From contig CM056576.1 of the NCBI GenBank assembly GCA_029721435.1, positions 60,965,876 through 61,029,875 on the forward strand: a stretch of DNA of 64,000 nt, read 5' to 3'. Shown here in pieces: positions 13,010-24,125 of this stretch. The position numbers and the translations under genes are program-made. The DNA is from Gymnothorax reevesii. Taxonomy: Eukaryota > Chordata > Actinopteri > Anguilliformes > Muraenidae. Every line of letters begins with the position of its first letter. The first letter of the stretch is position 1. Below the pieces are notes generated by a model that saw only the letters and a program-made list of their open reading frames with translations, did not search any database and was not told the DNA's origin.

Positions 13010-14270
13010 ACCAGCTACTGCATGTTAGTTTGCGTGTCATGCTAAAAAAAAATCATGCTCCTGGTTAACGTATATGCAGTAATTCTGATCGTATGCTTGT
13101 GTTACTTCGGTAAGCATCAATATGGCAGTTTCATCAAAACGTTGCCTGATTGTAGCCACTACAGTTAGTGACAGCTTCACTTATCCATGATTGGGATCAG
13201 CCGGATACTTCACAAATGTCTGAGCAAGCTCTCTGGTGCTACCATGAAAGCAATGCGAAACGCAGAAGCTCTGCCGGTTTACAAACAATTTCTCTGCACT
13301 GCCTTGACATAATTTCATCCCCCTTTAGAAATTGTTGTGGCTTATAAAAAGCTGAAAAAGGCAGAGATTAAATAGGTCATTCTTTCCTGTAGAAGTGATC
13401 AATTCGCGAGCTCCACGTAACCAACATGTCCGCGCTAATGGAACTTACGGTCTGCAAAACCTGTATTATGTTCATAACATAACCGAGCTCTCTCTTACTG
13501 TTGCGTACTATCCATAAAGCTACTTTCACATCAGACACGAAATAAGCCTACATTCTAAGTCAATGCAAAGACGCGAATACACGTTACGGGCATGTCAAGC
13601 AGCTTTCACAACAGACGCGAAACAAATTTTTCACACGACTGATTAGCTACATTCAAAGTCAATGCAAAGACGCAAATACAGACGTTATAGGCACGTTAAG
13701 CAGCTTTCACACCGGACGCGAAAAGAATTTTTCGTACGACAGATTACATTCAAAATCATAACCGCTTATCAGCTACCGCATGTTAGTTTGCATGCTCTGC
13801 TAATTAGAACTGCTCCTGGTTAACTTATATGCAGCAATTAAGATCGGTAAGCATCAATGTGGCAGTTACATCATGAGGCAAACCAAAAAGGTGCTGTTTG
13901 TGTCTGCCGAGTTGGGCTGCAGTTAGACCAGACATAAATTTTGCAGAGCTTGGGGTGTGTTTTAGGGGGGCTTATGAAATGATCGCTTCACTTATCCATG
14001 ACCGGGGTCAGCCTGATACATCTCCAAATGCTGTGAAAGCTCTCTGATACTACCGGTGAAAGCAATAGGGAAGTGCACAGGCTAACGTGTTCGGTATAAC
14101 AAACGCTGCATTGCCATTGATTGAAAATAAAATTCTTTCCTCTAAAAGTGATCGATTTGCTAGCTCCACATAAGCAACGGTTCAAGCTGATGGAACTTAG
14201 GGCCTGTAAAACCTCTATTATGTTCATGACTTAACCGGAGCTCTGTCTAGCTCTTGCACGCTATCCATAA
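13010..14270. repeat. Local duplication of ~500 bp with a central short tandem repeat
   Basis: Two direct copies of about 500 bp are present: 13010-13515 and 13755-14270. Both contain CATGTTAGTTTGC near the start, then GCTCCTGGTTAAC, CTTCACTTATCCATGA, an AGCTCCAC word, and TATTATGTTCAT followed by a CTATCCATAA word near the end. Between them (13516-13750) is a tandem repeat of about 95 bp with AAGTCAATGCAAAGACGC and GCTTTCACA words. The copies are well diverged, so the duplication is old. No coding frame spans either copy; a transposon origin is possible but no ends were found. Confidence 0.7.
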
Positions 14271-14866
14271 TGCGCCTATTTTCCGCGAGGAAAAGCTGGT
14301 CATTCCGAAGCAATAAGTAAACCATTACCACGGGCAATTTCCGAAAAGGCCGTTTAGCTTGGAGCTTTCGCCCCTGTACTCACCAACTGTTGCCGTAGCA
14401 AACTGTAGCCGATACCAAATTTGTGCTTGAGCTGCCAGACTTCCGCACAGCATCCTCCACTTTTGCCATTACGTTTATAAGAACAAATTAATTTCATTAG
14501 ATCTATACACATGTACTGCGCTTTATAGCAGAATTTCCCCACTGATTCCTAAGCTTAGATGGCAGACGCGCCTTGCATTTCACTGTGACACTGCAGCGAC
14601 TCGCCTAGATCCACCCTCCGCAGAGCTGGCCAGTCAGAAGAAAGTGGGCACACAGGGAGTGGGGGCCATAGCGGAAGAGCCACCCCAGTGATGCGTTTCA
14701 AACAGAGACTACTATGGACTACAAATGGGGTTTTTTGAGGATGGCAGTGCGAGCGAAATAAGTACCCCTTTTTTACTTTGCATGATTAGGAGTACTCTAG
14801 GGGAGTCAAAGACCAAAATATAAACTTGGTAAAAAAGCATATTAGGTCCCCTTTACAGAAATAGCT

Positions 14867-14970
14867 TGAACTTTGTGGCCAGTAAAGCGTACACAAGGAA
14901 ATCTCAATGGCCATGGCGGATGCCTCTTGAGGCCAAATCCATAGTAGCCCCAACTTTGTCTGGGAGCTAC
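14867..14970 (+). repeat. Partial second copy of hairpin-ended repeat E3
   Basis: The segment matches the right half of the element at 32926-33175. GAGGCCAAATCCATAGTA is shared exactly. GTGGCCAGTAAAGCGTACAC corresponds to GTGGGCTGTAGAGCGTTCAC, and the CGGGGGATACGACT end corresponds to TGGGAGCTACAATT. The left half is missing. Confidence 0.6.
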
Positions 14971-15539
14971 AATTAAAGTCACACTTTTTTTGCTTTGTTT
15001 GGTTGCGATATTAAAGCAACTACTTCACTTTTCAAATGGAAAACATGAGACTGAGGGTGTTGAAAGTGACTGATCAACGGGGAGAATACATCAGGCACTG
15101 TCCCCGCCTCCTAAATCTCAAAACCAGACTTATTGAGCCGGATTTGAAGTTGCAATTACGTGTTGAAATTGCAAGCGCATAGGGAGGGTCAAACTTGCAC
15201 TTGTCACAGTCCGATACTAATGAATACTGCTCTGTGCACTTGCACAATTAGCGCAAGATTACATCTTCGGACACGGATACTGATTTGTGTGCTTATATCA
15301 TGTGCATATGCTTGGTTTTTGTGTGTGCATGTTTTGAGGCCAATTAAACACCAACCTACTTTGGCGTGTAAAGCAATAACATCAGCAAAGGAGCTTGAGA
15401 AGATGACGGAGGAATTGCCACAAAAGTATCCATATACAAAGTAAAACAAATGCCCATATCAATATAACCTGAAAGGCCCAAACTCCAGGACCAGCAATAT
15501 AAAAAAGCCAGACAGTGATCAGCAACTGCAGACAGGGAC
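14971..15539. other. ptk2b intron 4, no recognised feature
   Basis: Nothing beyond short chance reading frames is seen. Just to the left, at about 14845, is the word GCATATTAGGTCCCCTTTA. It resembles the terminus of a TTAA-targeting fish DNA element, but no matching second end was found. Confidence 0.35.
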
Positions 15540-15835
15540 AACAAATCTATTTCTGGAGAAATGCTCTTCGATTCAAATGAACAAAAATTGAAATGTTCGG
15601 CCATGATGCTCTTAATGTTTGGAAGCGAAAGCAGGGGGTTTGACAGCTGAAGAACACCATCCCAACGGTGCAGCATGGGGGTGGCAGTACCATGTTGTGA
15701 GGGTGCTCTGCTGCAGGAGGGACTGGTGCACTTCACACAATCAAAGGCATCATGAGGAAAAAACATATGTAGATATATTGAAGTAACATTCAAGATATCA
15801 GCCAGGAAGTTAAATTTCAAAAAAATCATGCCAGT
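15540..15835 (+). pseudogene. Tc1-like transposase fragment (central part)
   Basis: The plus-strand reading contains KIEMFGHDALNVWKRKQG, then, after a stop, NTIPTVQHGGGSTML, CSAAGGTGALHTIKGIMRK and a degraded NIQDISQEVK. These are the residues around and after the first catalytic aspartate of Tc1 transposases (KIELFG and HGGGSxMLWGC). The W-S-D-E motif itself is lost and several stops interrupt the frame. No terminal repeats are visible, so this is a truncated relic in ptk2b intron 4. Confidence 0.8.
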
Positions 15836-16194
15836 ATGTACATTCCAGAGATGGGAATGCAGACTATTATGTTTAAATGCATTTTTTCAAAGATTTAAAT
15901 GCTAAAAAAATTATTTTTCAAAAAGTTTCGCTCTCAAGATTTACAAGGCTTAAATTGCACAATGTAGATTCAACCTCCTGCAGCTTTGGAAGGGAGTAAT
16001 CGTGATCATAAATGGGTATTGAGGGTGGGTCTTTATGTAAAGGACACTTGCCACGCAGAAACATGGTGGTTTAGAAGGTGTGGGATTTATCCAGGTGCTT
16101 TACTTAATGAAGTGAGTCTTTCAAGTATACACACAATGTAGAGTCATTTCAGCGCTATATTGATAATAAGAGCCCAGAGCTGTGATTTGGTTAC

Positions 16195-16274
16195 CTGATT
16201 TCCAGGCAGCCCAGCTGAAATGCCATCCCATCACTGACCTTTGTGGCGTGGTGTTGCATGTAGTCGCTGCGAAC
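16195..16274 (-). CDS. ptk2b: ptk2b coding exon 4 (FERM)
   Basis: This 80-bp exon reads VRSDYMQHHATKVSDGMAFQ followed by LGCLEI and two bases of the next Arg codon. The acceptor is ATGTAG and the donor is GTAACC, a weaker GT-AG pair. PYK2 has the closely matching pattern RNDYMQxxAxKVSxGMAxQLGCLEL. The exon starts in phase 0 after exon 3 and ends in phase 2, matching exon 5. It lies between the 142-bp intron 3 and the 12.3-kb intron 4. Confidence 0.93.
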
Positions 16275-16416
16275 CTACATGGTGCCCAAAACCACAAATC
16301 AAAGGTTAAGTGCGAGTTCTCGTTCAATATACTGGATAGCACTATTAAAATGATTACAAAAACCTCTTGTATTACAATTTCAGCCAATGACAGTGATTTA
16401 TTGCAAGGTTACTCAC

Positions 16417-16504
16417 CTGCTGGTAGAAGTACAGCAATGTGGTTCTGTCTTCTTTAAATTTCTCTAAGAAGTTGTCAGGAATATAACGGATTCGCAGATC
16501 ATAC
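16417..16504 (-). CDS. ptk2b: ptk2b coding exon 3 (FERM F1/F2 junction)
   Basis: This 88-bp exon completes the Arg codon from exon 2 and then reads YDLRIRYIPDNFLEKFKEDR followed by TTLLYFYQQ. The acceptor is CCACAG and the donor is GTGAGT. The block YDLxIRYxPxxFxExxKEDRTTLLYFYQQ is diagnostic for FAK-family FERM domains and closest to PYK2. Length and phase (1 + 87) fit both neighbours. Upstream is the 12.7-kb intron 2. Confidence 0.95.
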
Positions 16505-17499
16505 CTGTGGAAATTTGTGGAAAATTAGATATGCAAAAGCCTATGGGAATGCGCAGAAATATTCACAGTAATACGATTGGTTGCGTCCTTCATATCGACT
16601 GTGCGCCTGTTTGATGTCTGCAGCGTATAGTGGATGGAACAGTGGACAGTGTTGACTGCATGCAAGGGAGAGACAGGATTCAGTTGCAGGTATCTCATCA
16701 TGCAGGTTTAATTCGATCTGGAAAATCTGGCACCGACACTCTGCCTTCATTAAACTGTACAGAAAGCAGGTTCCTATTGCTGGTTTCACATGCTTGCAGA
16801 ATTTGTTGACTGTTTAACACAGAGCACCAGAAAGACTTTCATGGGAAAGCAAATGTGCTTTCCTGGAAATGCAGAAAAAATATGTTGCACTATAAAAAAT
16901 AAATGAACAATCAAATCATAAAAATAAACTCAAAATTCAAAAATGCTAAAATGATTTTTACACAATATTTTCATTGAACCACCCAAAATTATACATTTAT
17001 TTAATATAAAAAAAAAAAATCACAAAAGCAAGATAATGAAAAGATAAAAGTAAATAATTATTAGCAGCCTTGGTTTAGTACTTGATGAAACCACCTCTAA
17101 CAAGGATGACAGCAAGGAGTCTTTCTGTCCAGTAAATTTTGCATTTTTGTGCAACAAACTAAAAAATTGAAGTACAGTCAAGAATGCATACTTTAGAACA
17201 AGAAGTAGTTTGGAGAACAAATAACGATAAATATAATGCAAAACTACATGATCTGAAAAAAATAAATTTTGTATGTCACATTTTTCCTTTTTCATACAAG
17301 TCAGAGGGCTCTCTCTTACACCTGGCACAAAGCAGTGCTGAGCGCAAAGCAAGCGTCTTTGCTAGTTTCTGACTGACACATCTGTCACTTTCCTGTCCAA
17401 CTGCCAAGGTTGCTTAAATAGCCAGTGTACTTGCACCAAGCCCATAGGCGTATTTGTCTTAAAACGAGGTGTGGTTGGACACACTGTTGGCCTGTTGCA
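16505..17499. other. ptk2b intron 2, 3' part, no recognised feature
   Basis: AT-rich intron sequence directly upstream of exon 3. I see no supported repeat family, exon or RNA gene. Confidence 0.4.
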
Positions 17500-17726
17500 A
17501 TTTGAAAGCTGCTGCCAGTGATTTTTTATTTTTTTTTTAAGTTAAATAGCTTCACATTCCAACAGAGATCATTTATTTGGAGTATCTGGTTGAAAACAGG
17601 TCTCTCAGTTACTGTCTTCTGCAATAAAGCAGCATATGAAATTCTGGAGCCACCGACTGCCTCTATCCAATTAGACGAGAGAACGCCATACAGACGCGTT
17701 ACTCTCTGCTTGTGAACGCGCAGAGC

Positions 17727-18602
17727 GTTGTTTACACCAAAATACGACTGAAATGGCGACTGCTGCGACTTGTGAGATCACAAGGATTTGATGAACTCGC
17801 ACAAGTCTTGTATACTCTTGTATTCTCTCCAATCTAATCGCTAATTTGCGTTCACACCAAGCTTCCAGTGAGACCACATTTGAGATATATTAATAAAAAT
17901 TAGGCGATCTATGCAACATAATTTACGGTGACTCTCCTTTCTCTTGTTTGGTCTCTCTTGGTCTTGTGTTGTTGATGCGATCGTTGCAGCAAGTGATGGA
18001 CCAATTAAAACAATGGCTTTATATAGGAAACCCACTCTCAGAAAGAATCGCAAGGAAGCTCGCCAGTGGTCGCAATTTCACTCTCACTGATCGCCATTGG
18101 TCAAATTTCGATCCCATCCATCACTGATGCTCTCGCAATTTCACTCGCCATGACTTTTTTGCTCTTGAAGGCACTGCAATGGGCTCTTGTTCAGCTCGCA
18201 AAAACGATCGCCATAGTCGCATAATGAAAAATATTCCGATATTTGGAGATTATTTATGCAACCTGTTTGAGAGTCCATCAAGAGTCCATCAAGACCTGTG
18301 AGACCGAGTTAAGAGTGACTTGAGAGTTATGAGAGCTCGTTACGATTGTTTTTGAGATCTGCATTTATTTCTGACCACTCGCACACACTCGCAAAAGTTA
18401 TACGATTTTTTTGAGCAGCTCAAAACAATCGTAAACCCCTTCAAGATCGATAGAGAGTGAAAGAGATCAGAGAGATTGAATTTGAGACCATTGAGAGTTT
18501 ATTGAGAGTTACTTGCAACCTCATCAAGAGTCAGTGAGAGTGATGGCGAATTTTGTCCATTTTTTTGTCGCGACCTGCTCGCAAGTCCTTGTAAACAGGG
18601 TT
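17727..18602. mobile_element. Insertion of ~876 bp in repeat B, TGTTTAC ends
   Basis: The insertion is defined by comparison with the uninterrupted copy at 5184-5634: CAGAGC is followed directly by TGAATCTGCG there, and here these words are 876 bp apart. The ends carry TGTTTAC (17729-17735) and its complement GTAAACA (18591-18597). The inside is rich in short recurring GAGAGT, CTCGCAA and GATCGCC words and has no transposase. It is probably a non-autonomous DNA element; the superfamily is undetermined because the target duplication is unclear. Confidence 0.55.
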
Positions 18603-18654
18603 TGAATCTGCGATGTTAGAGCACCATCTACAGGGAAATTCAATGGCAGTAATG

Positions 18655-18856
18655 CAGGGGTGTCAAACTCACCCGTAAACGGGCCAAGAGGCTGCAGGTT
18701 TTCACTCCAACAATGCAGAAGCGCACCTGATACAACTAATCAGTTGTGCAGGCCTAGATCAGTTGATTAAATCAGTGCTTTCAGGTGAGCTTCTGCTTGG
18801 TAGGATTGAAGACCTCCAGCCTCTTGGCCCGTTTACAGGTCAGTTTGACACCCCTG
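18655..18856. mobile_element. 202-bp hAT-type MITE with perfect 8-bp target duplication
   Basis: The ends are CAGGGGTGTCAAACT at 18655 and its complement AGTTTGACACCCCTG ending at 18856. Pairing extends some 50 bp inward, with one copy of CGTAAACGGGCCAAGAGGCT and the inverted partner AGCCTCTTGGCCCGTTTACA. The flanks are identical: CAGTAATG at 18647-18654 and again at 18857-18864. Eight-base target duplication and CAGGGGTGTC ends are typical of hAT elements. There is no coding sequence. Confidence 0.93.
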
Positions 18857-18990
18857 CAGTAATGCAATAGCAGAACAGATGAAGCTTCCAATCGAAGCGC
18901 TACAGGAGACAGCCTACACAATTAAACATCCAAAGAGCCAAAGAACGGTAGAGGTTCAACTAAAATCAAGGGGGAAAATGTGAGATGGCC

Positions 18991-21735
18991 AAGAGCCGTA
19001 TTTATATCGGTGCCGCTTTCAATGGGGAAAACTGAAGGAATCAAAGGGTTTAAAAGGCGATGCACAGCTAGTCTTGCTGCTACTAGGCACTAGCAACATA
19101 GTTTTAGCTAATACCTTCAAAAGCATGTGTCGTTGGTCCATGGTTTCAGTCAGAGAGGCTTTCACGGGACAATCACTGAGTGTGTCTGTTTATATTGTAC
19201 TTATAATTCAACTGAGTCGCTACTCTCCTCTGCCTTTGTCGGAAACCAATGCGATTCCTGTGCCTGGCTCAGGGATGGAGGGCAGGGATGGCTTACATAG
19301 GCTTTGGACAAGAAGCCACGAAAACGACCAAATCAGTTACCACAGCTTTAAGGCAGCAGAGAGCAATTACGCGATTGACCCACAAAAACCTGTTCTAAAG
19401 CCAATTGGCAGTTTTTAACGGCTCATATAAGGGTGCATTACTTCAAGAGTATTATGCCCATTCACAGGCAAGTGCACAATACGGGTACACTCTGCTTGTT
19501 CCATACAAAAGGATGAGAAACGACATACACACTTGAAAACAATTAAAAATAAAAAGATTACAATGTGAAATATTATTACAGTGAAAACAAAGATATTTAA
19601 AAAATATATGTCATCACGGTGAGTGTGATCAATTGCACACCCAAACAACTACCTGCACCATTACTGAAAGCTCTGATGTATTTGAAAAGGGAGGAAATGT
19701 TGTCCATTGACATCCAGGTGATTTGTGATTCAACATGCAAGACGACACATGTAAGTTTTGCAAATTATTCTGGATACAGCAATAACTCTCTCATCTGGAA
19801 TTGTGTCACTCCTGCAGTCTTTTTGAGGATCACCCCTGAAGGGGTGACTTTTAGGGGACCATTTAAGACACGGCATAGTAGGCCGAAAACTGAATTTCCA
19901 TTCATTCGAAAACACATACTGTAATGAAAGAATGGTGAAAGTGCTTCAGACGTTTGGATAAGAAAGGTCAGAGGCCAACACAGACTGGCCCGTTACTTTT
20001 AATAATCTTAAAATCAATTTTGAATCCAATTATGAATCGCATTTCATTTGTGTGTTTAGTATAATTGACAGTTTAGCTGATAAATGAAGCAGCCTTAGAA
20101 GAAGGCACTTGTAACTTGAAGCAAAGTGATGAATAACACTGTTGTCATTGTAATTAATTTGAATTTCCTCCAAACATTTGACTTGGCCAGAGCTGCCAAC
20201 ATTGAGTTTTATAAATGAAGGAGATGCTTACGAGCGAGCCAAATCAGGTGGGGTCCAGTGGCCCATCTTTTGGCCCCTGATGGGGTACAGCAGTTATGCC
20301 CTGTGAGAGGACCTGAGGGGTGTGCTCCTGGAAGCTCCTGGGTTTTGACCATTTTCCACAGCTAATTTCCTGTGCCAAAACTGTGCACTTGCAGCACTCA
20401 TAAAACAGAATCTTATAATCAAGGTTGAAGCAGCTCATGTGGGTGTGATCACATCTAAAGTAAGGAATCATAAAAGGGCCAGTGCCTGCCTACAGCCTGC
20501 ATGCCCTCCCTAGAAGCTAATTGGCTGGTATGCCTATGAGGACACCTGCTTATGTGGGCTGTAGTTCCTTTCTTTGAAATTCAGTGACCAGAAATTGATT
20601 TTCAGTTATACTGCTACAGAAAATACGCATTTTGGACAATACTGAATGATAACTTTGAAATCAGGAAGATATTTGGCCCTAGTCGGGACATCAGGAGATT
20701 GAAGCATTTTCCGGGAGACACCCGAAGAGTCCGGGAGAGTAGGCAGGTATGCTTGGCCCTCTAGGATGAGATGTTAACATCCTTATTTTCAGCAGCAGTA
20801 ATTTTTGTTCTCATGTCATCCAGGTTGATCCATTTCTTTCTCAGTCTCACAGTCAATTAAGCAGAAGCAAGTTAATTTCGCTCCTGTTGGATATTATTCA
20901 AGAGATTATAGTATCATTATCGAAATAGTATTGTTTTCGTTTTTTTTTCCCCGCAGTTTTTTCCTCAACCATTTTTATTTCTCTTGGCGTGCCCCACATG
21001 CACATTTTAACTTTGTTACCTTACATTCTGAATTAACCCTCTTAGCGCCAACATCGCAAAATTGCGACAAGCAAAATCGCTGCATAGAGCAGGCTATTGT
21101 TCCAAATATACTGCCAAATCTTGTTACTACTCTGTACCCCAAGATGGCGAACATGTGCAGCAGTAATTCTGACATAATTTAGAGGTGTGTCTTTATTCAA
21201 AACAATCAAGAAAAACAGAGATTTAAATAGGGGGAGTGAGCGGAGTGGACACTGCGAGGGTGCCCCAGTGAGTAGAGTCAGAGAAAGCAGAGCGAGAGAA
21301 ACCGTGTTTTCAGTTGCCAATTACTATAATTGGAAAGCGCGTTAGTAAAGGAAAATGATAGAGAACTGAGATTGAGATTGATTCAGAAGTCATTGTCATG
21401 CCCCCCTGTTTGAAGTGTGCCTCTGAAAAATCTTTGTTTGAAGGGGTATATAGCCCTACCACTTCCCCCTACCCCTCTGTCCTAACAGGAATTGGGACAC
21501 CCCTACCCCTTCATGAGAACACAAAGCACAAAGCGGAGGGGTAGGGCTAAGCGGTATGGCCAAGAGGTGAAATGGGATTCAGACTACGTTTTGCAGCTTC
21601 AAAGTTAAAGACTCTTTGATACGTCCACAGACCTCAGACTTTTGGCCAACAGGCGTCTGTGTCCGGCGGTTTTATAGACCCAGAGCTAATTTTGAATAAA
21701 TTATGGTTTGGTTAGTCATATTTCTATGCTTGATT
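18991..21735. other. ptk2b intron 2, mostly unrecognised
   Basis: There is no supported gene. Near 20735-20745 the words GTCCGGGAGAGT and GGCAGGTATG resemble the end of a DNA-transposon-derived repeat. At 21435-21560 a CCCTACCCCT-rich patch has a partly complementary GGGGTAGGGCTAAG patch about 80 bp on, suggesting a small foldback. The frame 19074-19418 overlaps the tail of repeat B and has no recognisable domain. Confidence 0.35.
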
Positions 21736-24125
21736 ATGGCTAGTCCACAGTTACGCTTTGCCAGCTATAACGCTAAGGGTCATTCAGCAGACAGAATCAG
21801 TTTCGTTAATCATTTGTTAAAAACATGAAAAAAAACCATTCAGACAGGAACACTGGTATGTGTCAAGTCAGTTGTCAGAGTTTTCCTGTAAATTACACAA
21901 TGCTTGTGTCATTGGTAGCTCTGATATGAATGAAAATGTAATTCTCACTGGTAGGCCCTATGGTGGTTGTGCAATTGTGTGTGGTAAGCGCCTCAAGTGT
22001 TCTCTTACTCCCATTGTAACTAACAATAAGCGTTGCTTTGCAGCTCTAATGACATTTGGCGTTAATTCTTCAATTCTTGTTAAAATTTACATGCCCTGTG
22101 ATAGTAGTAATGGTTCGCAGGACGTTTTATTTGATGACTTCCTGCATGAAATCAATAGCGATTTAAATGGTCACGCTCATGTAAAGCACATCATCATTGG
22201 TGGGGATTTTTACTCAGATATAAAGTGACGTAATTCTCCACATACTGTATCTCTAATTGATTTTTGTCGACGTGAATTTTTGTCTATTTGTACCGATCTT
22301 GATGTTGCCAAATCTATTGATTACACATTTGAATCTTCGCTTGGTCATAGATCTGTTATCGATCATTTCCTTGTGTCACAGAATCTAACGGATTGTGTGA
22401 CTAGTTATGGCGTGTGCTATCTGTCTAAGCCTAGATATGCCTATAGAGTATATATCAAACAAAGTCAAGCCAGGTAATTGTCCTCAGGTTGTATGGCGCA
22501 AAGCGACTGATGAGACATTGTAAATTACAAGTTTGTATTTCATAATAGACTGAGAAATATCAATGTTCCTCAAAGCTCTGTTGGCTGTACTCAGACTCGA
22601 TGTGTGAAACATTGTCATGATATTGATATGTACTATAATGCCATTGTTAATTCATGTCTGTTGTCCAGCACTGAAACTATACCTATGTCATCTAATTGTA
22701 AACCAGTCGCTGGCTGGTCGGAACATGTGAAACCCTATAAAGAGAGGCATGTGTTTTGATATTGGCTATGGAAATAAAACAGTTGTGTTCGTCATGGTAT
22801 GCTATGTGACATTATGCTGAGAACTTGCGCTGATTACAAACGAATATCTCATAGAGTTATTAGGTTGCAAAACAAACTTAAAATGGAACGCATGGCTTCA
22901 GCTCTCTTGTTAAATAACGCACATGATTTCTGGCAAGAGGTGAAAAATGTGCCTAAGTCTGTGAACAGTGTCGCTAATATTGTAGATTGTGCCCATGGTG
23001 ATGAAGATATAGGCTCTCTTTTTCTAACGAAGTACAAATCTTTGTATAGTAGTGTGCCCTATGACAGGGATGAAATGTCACGATTGTATAATAAGGTGAA
23101 TGATGGTATTTTGTCTACATGTAACTGTGATTCCTGTGATGAGTCTCATGTCATACTACTGATGTTCAGGATGCTATTCTGAAACTGTTTAAAGGTGATG
23201 CCAACTTTGCACTTTGTTCGAATAATCTGATTTATGGCTGTGATGAATTACATGCGCATCTTGCTTCATTGTTCACTGCCATGTTGCATCATGGTTATGT
23301 ACTCCCGGATATGAAGTCTACCTTAGTTCTGACACCCAAGAGTAATGGAAATCTGTGAGTAACAGTGGTAATTACCGTGCTATCGCGATTGGTAGTGTTA
23401 GTGGAAAACTTCTTGATAATGTTATTCTGTTTATGAATCTTGACAAGCTCTGTTCCTCGAAGTTACAATTTGGCTTCAAGGCTAAGAGTTCCACAACTAA
23501 TTGCACCTTTGTTTTAAATGTAATGGTTGATATGCATGTTAGGAATCACTCAGCTGTGTACCTTGAACTATTAGATGTGTCTAAAGCATTCGACAGGGTC
23601 CACTATTGTAAATTTTTTGAGGTACTGATTGGTAGGAATCTGTGTAATAAAACTAGTATGTTATTATTGAATATGTATTCTACCCAGCACCTCCGAGTTA
23701 AGTGGGGCTGCCATGTCAGTGATGCTTCTCTCTGTTTAAATGTTGTAAAACAAGGAGAGGTACTATCACCAATTTTGTTCTGTTTTTACATGGATGTTTT
23801 GCTTTGTCCAGCCTGCTTATGGTTTACACCGTTTCTGTGGTGCTTTGTGTTACGCCGATGACATGACTTTAATTTCTCCATCTAGATGTGGTATGAAAGG
23901 ATTGTTAAATATTTATAATGAATTTGCCAAGGAATATTATGTCATTTTTAACCCATCAAAGAGTGTCAGTGTATCATTTAATTGTAATCCTGATACTTCA
24001 TTTAAAATTTGTGATGTTCCCATCAAGCAAGATGACTCCGCTGTACATCTCGGTCATACTATAGGTCATGATTGGAACATCAGGAACATTAATCAAGGGA
24101 TCAATCACCTCATCTCCAGCTGTAA
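21736..24125 (+). mobile_element. Non-LTR retrotransposon (LINE) remnant: endonuclease plus RT
   Basis: The plus strand shows an apurinic-type endonuclease followed by a reverse transcriptase, broken into several frames. It starts at ATG 21736 with LRFASYNAKGHSADRISFVN, followed by a deletion. Then come GRPYGGCAIVCGKRLK, the HIIIGGDFYSD motif (about 22186-22218) and IDHFLV. The RT part has NYRAIAIGSVSGKLL, LLDVSKAFDRVHYCK, VKQGEVLSPILF and the catalytic YADD at 23851-23862. In the endonuclease the usual Asn of GDFN is Tyr. The order and motifs fit the Jockey/CR1-type assemblage; the exact clade is not determined. The 3' end is cut off by the Tc1 at 24126. Confidence 0.9.

Larger units (their letters stand above)
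17500..18990 (+). repeat. Repeat B, copy 2, interrupted by two insertions
   Basis: Segments 17500-17726, 18603-18654 and 18865-18990 line up in order with 5184-5634. Shared words include GGAGTATCTGGTTGA, CCGACTGCCTCTATCCAAT and CAGATGAAGCTTCC. The frame starting at 18879 keeps PKSQRTVE in place of PKRQRTVE. Downstream, 18990-19090 still reads pieces such as GIKGFK in shifted frames, which may be the continuation of the same protein. The two gaps are an insertion of about 876 bp and a 202-bp hAT MITE. Confidence 0.65.

Noticed and set aside
20235..20475. Possible extra exon, less AT-rich with an open minus-strand frame
   Set aside because: No family match, no convincing splice sites, and ptk2b exons 2 and 3 already join in phase without it.
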